A stretch of DNA of 64,000 nucleotides from Phlegmacium glaucopus (taxonomy: Eukaryota > Basidiomycota > Agaricomycetes > Agaricales > Cortinariaceae), in NCBI GenBank assembly GCA_015039465.1, contig MU130379.1:1072423-1136422 (forward strand). The letters are read 5' to 3'. Both the position numbers and the translations under genes were made by a program. This document shows positions 11,362-22,647 of the stretch, piece after piece (within the stretch, counting starts at the first letter, position 1; every line of letters begins with the position of its first letter). A model generated the notes under the pieces. The model did not search any database. It was not told the origin of the DNA and saw only the letters and a list, made by a program, of their open reading frames with translations.

Positions 11362-12580
11362 ATGAAGCCTCAGAACCCCCCTCGTTTATCATCCACCCCC
11401 TGCGATGCCTCAGTATACACCCTAGACACTCTTGACGACGGGGAGCATGATAGACATACTGATAGATCTTCCCTTCTTTCGCCAATCACTCCAGATTATG
11501 GAGCCACATTTCCTCGCTCACCTTTAGCTCCTTCGTCTCGCAGAGTCATCTTCAATGCAATTCTCAAGATGGCTTGCCTATTTCTTCTCAGTACTACCGC
11601 TCTTGGTGCAACGCTATGGCTGGCTTTGCCTACGCTTGATCAGTAAGACATTGATTGGCTAATGCTCTTATCCTTTAGGATTAACAACCTATATAGGGTT
11701 GACCGTCCGCTTTTGCGCATTCCTACATCCTTCCAACAATTACAAGATCTCAATGGACTGCTGAAGAAATATCGTGATATATATCCATATCGGATATTCA
11801 TATGTTATGTGACGACTTACTTGTTGTACGTTGAATTGTCACCTCATGATTGCTCCGTCCTGTGCTAAACCTGTCAAACACAGCCTTCAAGCATTTTCTC
11901 TTCCAGGGTCCATGTATCTATCCATCCTTGGAGGTGCTGTTTGGGGAGTTGCACGAGCGCTTCCGTTGGCATGCTGCTGCGTTGCAACCGGGGCAACTCT
12001 GTGCTACCTCATTTCTGCTGCCCTTGGCCCCGCGCTTCTCACACTCCCCAAATGGAAAGCCAAGCTCGATAAATGGGCGGACAAAATTCGAGACAACAAG
12101 GAGAATTTGATATCTTTCCTGATCGTACTGCGCATTGCTCCCCTTCCCCCACATTGGGTAGTCAATATTGTCTGTCCCCACGTTGGTATCGGCATAGTTC
12201 CGTTTTGGATTAGCACTTTTCTGGGGATTATTGGTGTCACTGTAATACACACGACGATCGGTGGAGGATTGGATGAGATGACGAGTGCAGATGATTTCCA
12301 TCTGATTAGTTGGAGGAATTTCTTCGGGCTTGCTGCGGTCGTTGTGGGTGTCATGATTCCTGTTGGTTTGCGCTATTGGTTCCGAAGAGAAGTGGATAGC
12401 GTTGCTGATGTTGAACACGAGTCGGAAGTTGTAGAGGAGGAAAGCGGGGTTGAGGACTCGGATCGCATCTTGGCTGTTGGACCAAGAAGATTTATTGGGA
12501 AGAAGACCTTGTATAACTCTGAGTCTGAAGACGACGACGACGATGACGGGGACGTTATTCTAGAGGCGGGTCCTAGATGA
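11362..12580 (+). CDS. TVP38/TMEM64-type VTT-domain membrane protein
   Basis: Golgi or ER membrane protein of the DedA/VTT (SNARE-associated) superfamily. After a hydrophilic N-terminus and one helix (MACLFLLSTTALGATLWLAL) comes the VTT core: LRIPTSFQQLQDLN, then after the second intron FLQAFSLPGSMYLSILGGAV, LACCCVATGATLCYLISAAL, and LRIAPLPPHWVVNIVCPHVG, the re-entrant loop pattern of the family. It ends with a last membrane span (NFFGLAAVVVGVMIPVGL) and an acidic Asp/Glu-rich tail. Two introns are clear: about 11642-11695 (CA|Q join before VDRPLL) and about 11827-11881 (before CTTCAAGCATTTTC). ATG 11362 is preferred; an in-frame ATG at 11320 would add 14 residues. Divergent from the zinc-cluster gene 123 bp away. 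A role in vesicle transport or lipid scrambling is inference from the family. Confidence 0.88.
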
Positions 12581-12861
12581 ATTGTAAAAGTATAATATAT
12601 AATAAAATACAGAAAAAAAGAATAAAAGGTATTGATGTCAACTCCCGCAAACATGGCAAAGGTTGTCAGCCACCTAGCCTGCGAGTATCTGGTTTCGCTC
12701 CCACCACCACAACAACGACCAGCCCTCTTCCTCGTCATCTCCGCCGTTCCAGTCACCATTCTGCATACAAGTCTCACTCTACCCAACATCCTTGTCCACC
12801 GTGACAGGGTTATCCACCCTCTCTATTTCCACCCTCTATCACACCCGTCTTACAGCGGATA
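12581..12861. promoter_or_regulatory. Upstream region of the ARID/SWI1-like gene
   Basis: AT-rich start followed by pyrimidine-rich CCACC/CTCTCC tracts immediately before ATG 12862, typical of fungal promoters and leaders. An open frame at 12632-12862 is in this leader and shows no family signature. Confidence 0.4.
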
Positions 12862-15800
12862 ATGGCAGATCGCCTTTCCCAATACCCAATGCTCTCCAAC
12901 TTCAATAACAACATGCTTCAACAGCAACAGCTTCAGCAGCAACAGTCATCTCAGCAACACCAGGATTCACATTCAATTGTACCTCCCGGCACACTCGACC
13001 AGGCCATGATATGGCAGCAGATACCGATGCAGCAGCAGCAGTTCAGACCTCATGGCTCCGTAGAGATGAACTCTCCTACTCCTGCTCAGGTCAGAATTCC
13101 CCTTCTTTTCTCTCCATCTTTCCGATCGCAACTGCTGCCGCCGTGGGAGCCTGTCCTCACTCAGACCACTTCCTACACTCTTCTTTCGTCTTCTTTCGCT
13201 CTTCATTCCACTATGGTTTTTTTCTAGTGCCCTAATCATCTTCATTGCCACTTTTTAGCTTGCGGATTTCGTGAAACGGACCCAAGGTATGAATCGTGTC
13301 CAACTACAGCAACAGCAGCAGCAGCAACAACAACAGCACCAGTCCTTTGCTCTTGGTGTTGGTATGCCCCAAATGAGTGGCGGCGGGTCTTCTGTCTTAG
13401 GTGGTACAAGCCAACCACAGCCTTTTCATGAATTGTCCTCCAACCATACTCAGACTCCTCATATGCCCCCTGGCTTTCCCAATATGGGTAGCATGGCCAA
13501 TGGAAATGTAAATACCCCTGCTTCGCTCCAGCAGCGCAGACAGCTTGGGTTGATAGGAATGGCTCAAAATCAACAACCTCAAAATGGCCCCGTCAATTTC
13601 AACAAGCTCAACCAACAACAGCAACAGCTTCGTGAACAACAACAGCTCCGTGAACGAGAGCAACATCATCAGCAACAGCATCAACAGTTCCAAGCTGCAG
13701 CAATGAACCATTCCTCGCCTGGCGATATCTTCTCTTCTCCCGGAATGTCGAACGAAGCGATTCGTCGTCCTTCTCCTCATCCAGTCAACATTCAATCAAA
13801 CCCTAACATGGCTCAAGGTCTTTCGTCACAGTCTGGAAATATCGTCACGCCTGCGTCCAATGGAGGTCGTATCGTTATACCTTTTCAAGACTTGTCCAGC
13901 CGCGCCTTGTCGGTTCGGCGTAGTATTGTCCAAATTGAAGGTCAAATAGCTAACTTGGGCCAACAACTTAACGCCAGTAGAGGTACATCGCAGGAAGCAA
14001 CATTGATTCAAAAGTCGAAGGAACTAAATGGAGAATTGGCCAAATCAAAAGACTATCTGCAAAGGTTGATAGGCATGGCCACTTATTCGTGCGTATTCAA
14101 TTGATTGTGTCTTATTTTTCTACCGAAGCTCATTATTTTTTTACAGAAATCAACATGGTGGAAACGCTTTACAAGTTGGTGGAGGTCCCAACCCAGGCCA
14201 ACCTTCCTGGATGTCCCATCCCGGTGCTCCTCAGTCCTTCGAACAAAACGTCCAAGCGGCTCGCAACGCAGCCGGACAGATTCAAGGCCAACACCAGCAG
14301 CAGCAGCCCAATGTCATTCAACCGAGTCCTTCGCTGTCTCAAGCACAATCCCAAGGCAATCACCTAGGTTTTGTTCCGCCACGATCTGGACCAACTCCCC
14401 AGCAGCAAGGCCAGCCAGGTTCTCAGCACCCTCCCGGTTCTTTTAACTTGGCGGCCAACGCTATGGGCACTCCATTTTCGTTTCCCACCAACGGCACGCC
14501 ATCGACTGGCTCGGGCCCTTCTCTGATTCAACCAAATAGACCGCAAGGGGGTAACCTCATCAATAATTTCGGCAAAGGTCTGAACCACGGCATCGGTCCT
14601 CTTGACAAGACACGATTCGAGTTTACATATAAAAACTTTTGTCAACGAAAGGGTCTCAAACTTGATCAGCGTCTTCTCACCATAGACAACCAGACAATTG
14701 ATTTGCATGCCTTGCATGTCCAAGTACTTTCAGAGGGTGGATCAAAAAATGTTAGTCCAACCATTTTCCTTCAATCAAATCACATCTAACGGGTCGCTGT
14801 GATAGATCGATGATAAAGACATGTGGAATATCATTGGCGCACGTCTGGGTTTTGTTCAGTTTCCTAGGACGGAGAACGAGCCTGCGAAATCGGGGCCCGG
14901 AGTTGCTCAACAATTGGCACACATTTACAAGGAATATCTCTGCCAGTTCGACGGCTTCTATGTGAGCCAGACAATAGAGCAAAGAATGAAAATACAGCAG
15001 GCAAATGCAAGCTTCCAAGCGCAAATGGCTGCATTCAATTGGTCTCCTCAACAGATGCAAGCTGTTGTTGCCTTATCCCATATGTCCGTGCAGGAGCTGC
15101 AGGCCCAACACGTACCAGAAAAAATGATTCAGTTCGTGGAAAGTCACCGTGCGAGTCTCCAACGGACGCACCAGGATCAGAAAAATTTCCAAAGAACACT
15201 GCGAGGTGTCAATCCCAGTCCGTCTCAGGGAGGCTCACAGACCTCAGAGCAGGGCAGGCCGTTAGTTCCCGGTGCTCCAGGTATCGGACCGTCCAATTCA
15301 TTTGCAGGCTCTCCCAATGTCGCTCTTACAATAGCCGCTCGTCAACAATTTCTGCAGCAGCAGCAGCAGCTACAAAATACGGCGAATATGATGCAAGGAC
15401 GACCACCTCAACAAGGTGGTCCACAGCTGCAACAGTCTCCTTTACCAGCACGCTCTAACACCCAAGCTATGGCTAATGCCGAAAGTCTCATCGCAAAATA
15501 TAAGCATGAATATACCACATCGAGTATGTTCTCCTTTTTCCATCGTATACATAAGTCATCCTGAATTTATATTTCAATTAGATATTCCAGCCATGCAGCC
15601 CGTTGATGTTCCAGTTGATCAACGCGCCGAGTACAATCGAATTCTGGAACAATTATTCCGCCAGTGTCACGAAACGGACCAGAAACTTGGTATGATCTAT
15701 GTGCTTGTCAAGCAAGACGATCACCTTCAGAAATTGATCTCCATCGTAAGTCGAGGTTGGATCCCATTTATTCCCCGTCTCATTATCAATGTAGATATGT

Positions 15801-16189
15801 AGTGTTCAGCACCAGCGGTCGCTACTGTCAACTGCTAACAACCCACGTTTCATCATCAACCTCGACACCATTCGAAATATGGCATCCGAACTGCAGCGCG
15901 CTACAGACATGTTCACAAGTATGGTACATGTTATGATGGCCAGTCATCGACCGTTGCATCACACCCCTCAGCAGCAGGCTCAGGCTCAGCAGCTCATCCA
16001 ACAGTCTCAAGCACATCAAATGCAGCAGCAACCAATCGTCAATAACAATCTCTTGACCGCGTCTAATGCGATGGTTCCGGCATCCGATATGCTTCCCCAT
16101 CTTCGCCCTTCCGTTCCTCAGCAACAACCGACTTCAGGTCCTCTTCTACAACAACACCAGCAACTGCAACAGCAACTTCAACAACAACT

Positions 16190-16222
<33 letters not shown>

Positions 16223-16250
16223 GCAACGGCAGCAGCAGCAACAACAACAG

Positions 16251-16294
<44 letters not shown>

Positions 16295-17354
16295 ACAGAA
16301 TCTTGGTTCCTCGCTTCGCCCTACGGTCCCAGCTCCTCCCCTCAAGGTTCAGAGAAAAACCCAACAGTCCTCAAGTACCGTCGCTGTATCTACCCCTTCT
16401 CCAGCCGCAGTTCATTCCGCAGCTACCCCCATCGCTAGTGCGCCAACGCCTACTGCTATGGCATCATCACCCCCAGCATTGAAGTCTCCAAAAGGCAAAG
16501 CATCGGGGAAGCCGAAGGCAACTACTGGCCCCAACAAAAGACGAGTGTCCAGGGTTGTTGCTCCTCCAGTTCCGTCTGTACCTGTTGAGCCGGTTCAGCC
16601 ATCTCCTTCTACTAGCAACCGTAGCATAAAACGACCTCGCGACGATGACACCCCAGCCATTGCAGGCGGGCCTAGTGGGTCTGTTTCTACTGTGGCCAAT
16701 GAACCTTCGCCTCCAAAACGTCCTAAAACGGAATGGGAGTCACCTCCTAGCGAGGCTCTGAGAAAGAAAAATGAGACCATTGACAGCATAAAGACTGAAG
16801 CGGATGCCAGTGTTTTCATTGAGCAGATGACCGCTGAACTCATCAAGATGGCTGCGAATGGTGAAGGCCAAGAATCCCTGTCTTCGGATATTTCAGACAC
16901 TTTAGAAATGATCTTGAAAGGCTATGGACCCATCCCTGATACTGTGGATATTTCTGGGGCCATATCATTAGGGGAGTCGAGTACTGCGCGAGAATCATCG
17001 CCGCCGCCAGCTCCGTTGATGGATGCTTTTGATGAATTTTTTGACTTCTCATTTGGAACGGTGGATGACGATGAGATTGACTCCAAGGCTCCTACACCGG
17101 ATTTGGTCTCATCCTCGTCGACGAATCCAAGTCCAGAGTCCAACCATGAACCTGATGCGGCGAATCATGCCCTCTTATCGTCATCGTCATCTACCATGGA
17201 TATTAAAACGGAAGAACCACCCGATCTTTTAAGACTCGGAACATGGAAGGAAATTGACCATGGAGAAGCCACCTACTACAACCCAACTACGGAGTGGAAA
17301 TGGGATAGTCCTATGCCTTCGCATGACCAACCCTGGGCAATCTTTAATTCATAA
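12862..17354 (+). CDS. SWI1: Glutamine-rich ARID-domain protein, SWI1-like SWI/SNF subunit
   Basis: Probable orthologue of yeast Swi1, the ARID/BRIGHT DNA-binding subunit of the SWI/SNF chromatin remodeller. The ARID domain starts at RFEFTYKNFCQRKGLKLDQ and continues over an intron to DDKDMWNIIGARLGFVQFP and AQQLAHIYKEYLCQFDGFY. Around it lie long Gln-, Asn- and Pro-rich low-complexity regions, as in Swi1 and human ARID1A/B. A basic KRPRDDD patch near 16,625 is a candidate nuclear localisation signal, and the C-terminus is acidic (FDFSFGTVDDDEID). Introns were placed at 13090-13258 (170 nt, unusually long here), about 14092-14144, about 14750-14806, about 15523-15581 and about 15748-15811. 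The last exon is one open frame from the 15.8-kb junction to 17354. About 1,300 residues result, near the usual family size. Assignment rests on the ARID domain plus composition. Confidence 0.85.
16149..16299 (+). repeat. Coding CAG/CAA polyglutamine tract
   Basis: About fifty consecutive codons, nearly all CAG or CAA, encode polyglutamine with occasional Leu and Arg. Codon mixing (CAG and CAA interspersed) argues against very recent slippage of a pure CAG run. It lies in the C-terminal half of the SWI1-like protein, after the ARID domain. The antisense strand shows a matching poly-Leu frame which is only a shadow. Confidence 0.95.
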
Positions 17355-17715
17355 ACTTGTTTTATTCTCATTACACTGTTCTCTCATGTGTTGTTTCTTT
17401 TTATTCTTACCTTCGCTCTCATTTTAATTCTTCCATTTCTAGTTTATCTTATTCAATAGCCTTTCCCTGGAATCAGATTGTTACCTTGTGTTTCTCTGTG
17501 TCTTTACGTCTATCTATCCGTTGTATAGCTGCTGTATATGTAGTCCTACTGTTGTTTTACCTGCTATCGATTTCTTGTCCCCCTCGTGACCACGTAACAA
17601 GGTTAGCTACTAGCCAGCTCATGATCAATTAGCCTTGATCAGCTTATTGGCATGAGTGCCATGAAATTAGACGTACCCCTTGCAACACCCTGAACTCTCT
17701 CTCACGTCCCTTGCA
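17355..17715. other. Intergenic gap, 3' UTR and promoter
   Basis: T-rich sequence following the SWI1-like stop (probable 3' UTR), then a partly palindromic stretch at 17622-17645 containing TGATCAATTAGCCTTGATCA, which could form a small hairpin. No gene seen. It leads into the promoter of the phosphatase gene. Confidence 0.45.
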
Positions 17716-20661
17716 ATGGCCACATCCTTTCCTGTGGGAGATAAAGATAAAACATTGGTTGTAACAAAACGAGGTAATGACTGACATGTTGTTCAAAGAT
17801 GTAATCACATTTGCATTTTAGATGAACACACTGTCTTATCCCGTTGGCAAGGGTTGTTTCCCCACTCCCCGCAAAGCCCTGTTGACACGGCGCGTTCTGG
17901 TGGCGTTGCCGAGAGCGAGAATGTCTTGCCACAGCAAACCTCGAGGAAGATATCCTCTGTGGAACCCAAACTGCTGAAACTTCGAATCCTGACGTGGAAT
18001 ATGCACGATTCTCTCCCAAAGGTGGCTTTATACCACCTTTCACTCATAAGTCGTTCTAAACATCCATATTATAGGGTGACTTGGATGAGCTTTTGGGAAC
18101 AGTTCCCATATATAATAGTTTCACAGCCCAATCCGGGTATTTTCCTAATCTTTCCAATGATACGAATCATCCATACCATCTCGTGGTGATGTAAGTCCAT
18201 CACGCTCTTACCCGTAGACCCTGTTGTGAAATCAGACAAGTGCAGGGCAGGAATGTCCAACTCCTTCCGGTATCAAACCGATTTTTCTTAACTTCTCGTG
18301 CAATCTTCTCACCAATTTTTTTCAAGGCATACCAAAAGGTCTAGGCGCAAGTTTCAAGCTTCTTGATAAGGAGCGCGATAAATCGAAAGATTCAGACGAA
18401 CGGCCTAGTGATAGACCTGCCAAGGACAAAGATCAGCATTTGGAAATTCACAAATCTGAGGAGCATGTATGCCCTGAAAACTTACCTATGGGATGGACAT
18501 CAATCGTTGAGGACTGGTTATGCCATGGTGGTATTACCATCAGTCGCATGAAGACGCCAAGCATTGGTTTCCCTCAGCCACTGATCAGTCAAAAATCTAT
18601 GAAGGAGCCACGTAAAGGACCATATCAGTTGCTCATCAAAGAACGGTTAATGGGTATCTACATGGCCATATATATCCACCGCGATCTCAAATCTTCCATA
18701 CAAGGTAAAACAGCCAGCCTCATCAATGAATTAGAATATGTTTCCAACTACAATTTAGGAATGTCGAAATCTGCCGTCGCTGCTGGGCTCATTGGTGGAC
18801 GAGTGGGTAATAAGGGCGGCGTTGGCATCAGTCTGAAGCTTGCTGGGAGTACTTTTCTGTTTCTAAATGCCCATCTTGCGGGTGCGATCTTGCTTTCCCA
18901 CTACATTCAAATCATGCCATTTGTCTCACACACACTGTTGGCAGCTCACGAGGGCAAAGTACATCATCGCGTGGCGAACCTTTCGAAGATCAAGGTTAGT
19001 CAGAGTTCACCATTGACCATATCTGTCCTGTAATACATGACTTGCAGGCCGAACTCGATGTGGATACCTTTCTCTCAGCTGACGACCCCCGTATAATGGC
19101 CGGAGGTTAGTCTTTATATTTATATGGTATGGCTCTGGACCTGAGTGTTGAATGAAACCACAAAGATTTGACAGACAAATTTGATTTCACGTTTTTGTGC
19201 GGTGATTTGAATTTCAGATTGGATGTTTCGCGTCTACACGCTGATTGGCTCATTTCGCGCCGAGGTGTGTGAGTTCGCCTTCATAAGCATAAGTCATTGT
19301 TTAGATCATATGAAGAATACGCTCAAGCACTTGAGTTTGACCAACTCAAAGGTCTTATGAAGCAAGGAACAATCCTTAATGGTTTTAATGAAGGACTGAT
19401 CAATTTCCCGCCGACCTTCAAGTATGATGTCCTTCGTGCTTCAAAGCGTTCAACACGGCACACACCGAAACTTAACCGATTAGATCCGGCAGGAAGCCGA
19501 TCAGCGAAACCCACAGAACTTGAGGAAAGAGACGTAGAAGAAACTGAAGAGGAAGACATTGAAGGCGCGTCGTTGGTGTCATCTATGGTGACCTCCCTCA
19601 ATTCCAGGCCGACTACAGAACCTGGAATGTACGAGGATAATTCTTTTCACGCTTTACCTGCGATGCCACCTACGGTCAACTCTTCCAACAAGCCTTCCGG
19701 AGTGTTGAGTGTTGCTAGCAGGGCCAAGGCAAAATGGCTAACGTTGTTGTCTCCGTCGTCTGCAACGCCACCGAGTCAACTACCGAAGCGGAAACAAGGT
19801 GATTTTTGGCCACAAAAGCTTTCACCGACTTCTCCGAGCCCTCGTGTATTTCACAGCCGTCTGTCTTCTTCTGATCCAAACTTCCATGGTATACCCAACA
19901 TAAACGCGAGACGGCGATTCCTTCGTCCAGCCCCTCTGAATTTAATCAATCCTCCAGATTCCGGCGGTTACGCTAGCGATGAAGATATAGAGCCAGAAGG
20001 CAAAGGTATTTATGATTCGTCCCATAAGAAGCGTGTTCCTAGCTGGTGAGTGTAACAAGCCTGCTTTTACTTCCAAAGATTGCAACCCATCAAAGGTGCG
20101 ACCGTATTTTATGGAAGACTACCGTTATTCCGGAACCCGTTGCATCGGTTATACAGGATTCAGCAGCCCGCTCTCAGACTCGGGGTATCCAATTCCTGGC
20201 GCATGCGTTTTGGCCTTCTCCATCTCGAACTCTACCTGACTCCAGTGTGCCAAAACATTTGGCATCGTCACATGTGGTTTCTGGTGAGCTTGTGATGCTC
20301 GAAAAACTTGGATGGTATTGCTCAATCATTTTTAGATAGGCATGCCAACGAGGAGGATCCGTATCGATCAAATGATGTCTCACCGCCTACTGCAACTCTA
20401 TCTTTGCGACGTTCCATGGTGTTTGATTCCCCTAGAGAGCAATCACATTCTTCTACTTCCAGATGGCGTTTTCTTCCCGCGTTCCTATCGCCTACCTCTC
20501 CGCAAAGCAACGCAGTCCTGGAACATGTAGGAACTACAGTACATACTAAAGGTGATATCGTGTGCCTTGGTTATAATACCCTTGATGATCGTGGAATGCG
20601 TAGGCTGGAAGGTCGAAGCGACCATAGACCCGTTATAGGTACCTATGTTATATCCTTGTGA
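17716..20661 (+). CDS. Inositol polyphosphate 5-phosphatase (IPPc domain)
   Basis: Removes the 5-phosphate of phosphoinositides or soluble inositol phosphates. The catalytic IPPc domain is spread over many exons: LRILTWNMHDSLPK (first strand with the metal-coordinating Asn), AGQECP, then a long insertion, LMGIYMAIYIHRDL, the signature GGRVGNKGGVGISLKL, LNAHLAG, CGDLNFRLD (the DLNxR motif), RVPSWCDRILWK near 20,030-20,115 (the P-A/S-W-C-D-R motif) and SDHRPVIGTY at the end. All family motifs are intact. At least nine short introns interrupt it. The segment between the DLNFR and WCDRI motifs is enlarged by a Ser/Pro-rich insertion (about 19,450-20,000), and a second insertion lies before the final SDHRP motif (20,340-20,560). 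No SAC or membrane domain is visible, so it is closer to the OCRL/INP51-like catalytic core or INPP5-type than to a full synaptojanin. Confidence 0.9.
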
Positions 20662-20711
20662 TCTATAGTATTTACATATATTTGTTGCTGACTGATTCAC
20701 TGACCACCACA

Positions 20712-21874
20712 ATGCAAGGATTTAACAAGTCAGACTACCTCACTTCTTGAGTTGAGATTGATATCGAGATGTTGACAACTCGCCCTCAGATATTATCCGC
20801 CTGACTATGACCCATCCCAAGGAAGTCTGAACACAGTTCGAGGCAAGACAAACAGCTTCCTTCCACATTAGCTCTATCCTCATTCTGCTGGAGATAGGCA
20901 AACATGCACTGGGAGATCGAGCTCGAAAGCTTGATCAAGGAATATTGATTACTCGATTTGAACTTCCTTTCAATATCTGGTGGTATGTTCTATTAGCAAC
21001 CGTCAACATACGGCCTACTCACGTAAAATATGATAGTGGCACATGTAATAATCATATCGGTATGGGCGTGCGTTATAACGCGGAGAAGAAGAAGATTGGC
21101 GCATACTTCTCGACCCCAATTTTCTCTTTTCGGTGTAAATGTCACTTGTGCGATGGTTGGTTTGAAATTCAAACAGACCCTAAGGTAAGCTAGGTTTTCC
21201 GCCTCCTGGAATCTGAAGTTTTTGGAAATATATAGAATACACGATACGTCGTGACCTCCGGAGCGCGACAGAAGGACGAAGACTGGGACCCCGAAGCTAA
21301 TGGAGGCTTTGCTATTCATGGTAAGTCAACAAATATATGATTGACACAAAGAATTTATTTCGTATCAGACACCGACAAGGTCTCCAATGTTGATGATCCT
21401 CTTGCTGATTTGGAGAAAACCACCAATGCGAACAGGCATATGGATGATGTTCAAATACCACGTATAGAATCTCTGCGAAACGTTTCAGAACACTACAACT
21501 CCGATCCCTATTCACTTTCATCCAAAGCTAGGCGGAAATTTCGGGAAGAAAAGAAAACTGAATTGAAAAAGCGGCAATCTGACGATCTTTTGAAAGGCCG
21601 ATATGGTTTACCAACCAGTCTGAGCCTCGTGGAGGACGACCTGGTCGCCGTCCAGGAAGCAAAAGCAGAGTGGGAAAAAGGAAAACAAGAATTACAACTT
21701 CGAGAATCCAAAAGGCGAAAGACGGTCACACAAGTCGGTTTGATTCCATCTGCTCGAATATCCAAGAACCACACCTCCTCAAACCCCAGCACACTAAATT
21801 CTTTGCGAATTCGGTTGCTGCAGAATACTGCAAAAAGAGCTAGTACGACAATACCCAAACAACCTATAATCTAA
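20712..21874 (+). CDS. CCDC130/YJU2-family splicing protein (CWC16, Saf4-like)
   Basis: Member of the DUF572/CWC16 family that associates with the spliceosome. Starts MQGFNKYYPPDYDP, continues HALGDRARKLDQGILITRFE, then the metal-binding core FNIWCGTCNNHIGMGVRYNA and FRCKCHLCDGWFEIQTDPK with its four CxxC-type cysteines, and NTRYVVTSGARQKDEDWDPE. This matches the CCDC130 branch (MQGFNKYYPPD start) rather than YJU2/CCDC94. A helical, basic C-terminus follows (KARRKFREEKKTELKKRQ). Exons join at 20732 (intron with ends GT..CAG), at 20842/20898 through an intron with a GC donor (see findings), and at about 20982/21036, where the codon for the Cys of FNIWC is split. The gene begins only 51 bp after the phosphatase stop. 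Confidence 0.92.
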
Positions 21875-22248
21875 TCTCAATTATATTATGTATCAATATA
21901 TGACTTTTTCACATACCTGGGGTTCATGCATGCGATAAGTGGGCTATGGAACTCCTTAGTCTTAGCTGACTGCGGTGACAATTGCAATTATTTTCTCCTC
22001 TGTTGGTATTCACTCCACTAAGGTTATATATGCCTAGGCCGAGGGCTTTTGAGCACCTGAGGAGGCTAAAGTGCTGCACATACTATACACGTTGCAGTCG
22101 TGAGAGGCAAACCATTGGCGCGTGGTGTTGCACCCGTGTACAAGAAGGGTCCGGTGAAGCTTTTGAAGCTTGAAGAGTCAACTGCGTGGTGCGTTTAGAA
22201 GTTATATACACAGCGGGTAGTCCAGTGTACAGAATCGAAGGCAATGTA
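21875..22248. other. Intergenic gap between convergent genes
   Basis: 3' regions of the plus-strand CCDC130 gene and the minus-strand DUF1748 gene meet here. No reading frame or RNA gene is recognisable. Confidence 0.5.
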
Positions 22249-22526
22249 TCATTTTGACTTTTTGAAATAAGAACTATTGACGGCGGTTGCTTGTATCATG
22301 TCGAATACCGTCTCTCCAACTCCTAAGAACTTCTCCGCGACTGAGCGGAGAGTAGGGTCTGGTATTGCCGATGCATCGGGTCTAGAGGGAATGACCATTT
22401 AGACGTTGGGCATTTCAGAGGAAAAAAGAACACTGACGAGAACCCGCTAGATCTTCGAACGCCAGCGACAACTGTGGACAATAGCACAGCATCAACGGTA
22501 TAATGGACAAGTCTCCCTAATACCAT
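22249..22526 (-). CDS. DUF1748 small protein (yeast Min8/YPR010C-A type)
   Basis: Two-exon gene for about 73 residues. Exon 1 begins MVLGRLVHYTVDAVLLSTVV and ends AGVRRSSGFS; an intron of about 57 nt (22382-22438, donor GTCAGT) follows; exon 2 gives DASAIPDPTLRSVAEKFLGV, GETVFDMIQATAV and a Lys-rich end at 22249. The combination VHYTVDAVLLST, G..RS-G and FLG-GE--FD is characteristic of the fungal DUF1748 family, whose yeast member is a tiny mitochondrial-membrane protein linked to cytochrome oxidase assembly; that role is family knowledge, not visible here. The ATG giving MVLG is chosen over an in-frame ATG 18 bases upstream because relatives start there. Too short to stand out as an open frame. 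Confidence 0.9.
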
Positions 22527-22647
22527 GAGGATGAAAGCTTGCAAGTTTAGTGATAGACGATTTCGGGATTTGGTTGCAGTTCAGGTTCAGTTGTATTTAC
22601 ATTATTATGATTTCCTCACGAAAAAAGTGTAGTCTACTGTCTGACAA

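Noticed and set aside
12632..12862. 76-codon frame before the SWI1-like start
   Set aside because: Lies in the pyrimidine-rich leader and ends at the true start codon; composition is like a UTR.
16146..16364. Poly-leucine open frame on the minus strand
   Set aside because: Exact antisense shadow of the CAG/CAA polyglutamine tract of the SWI1-like gene.
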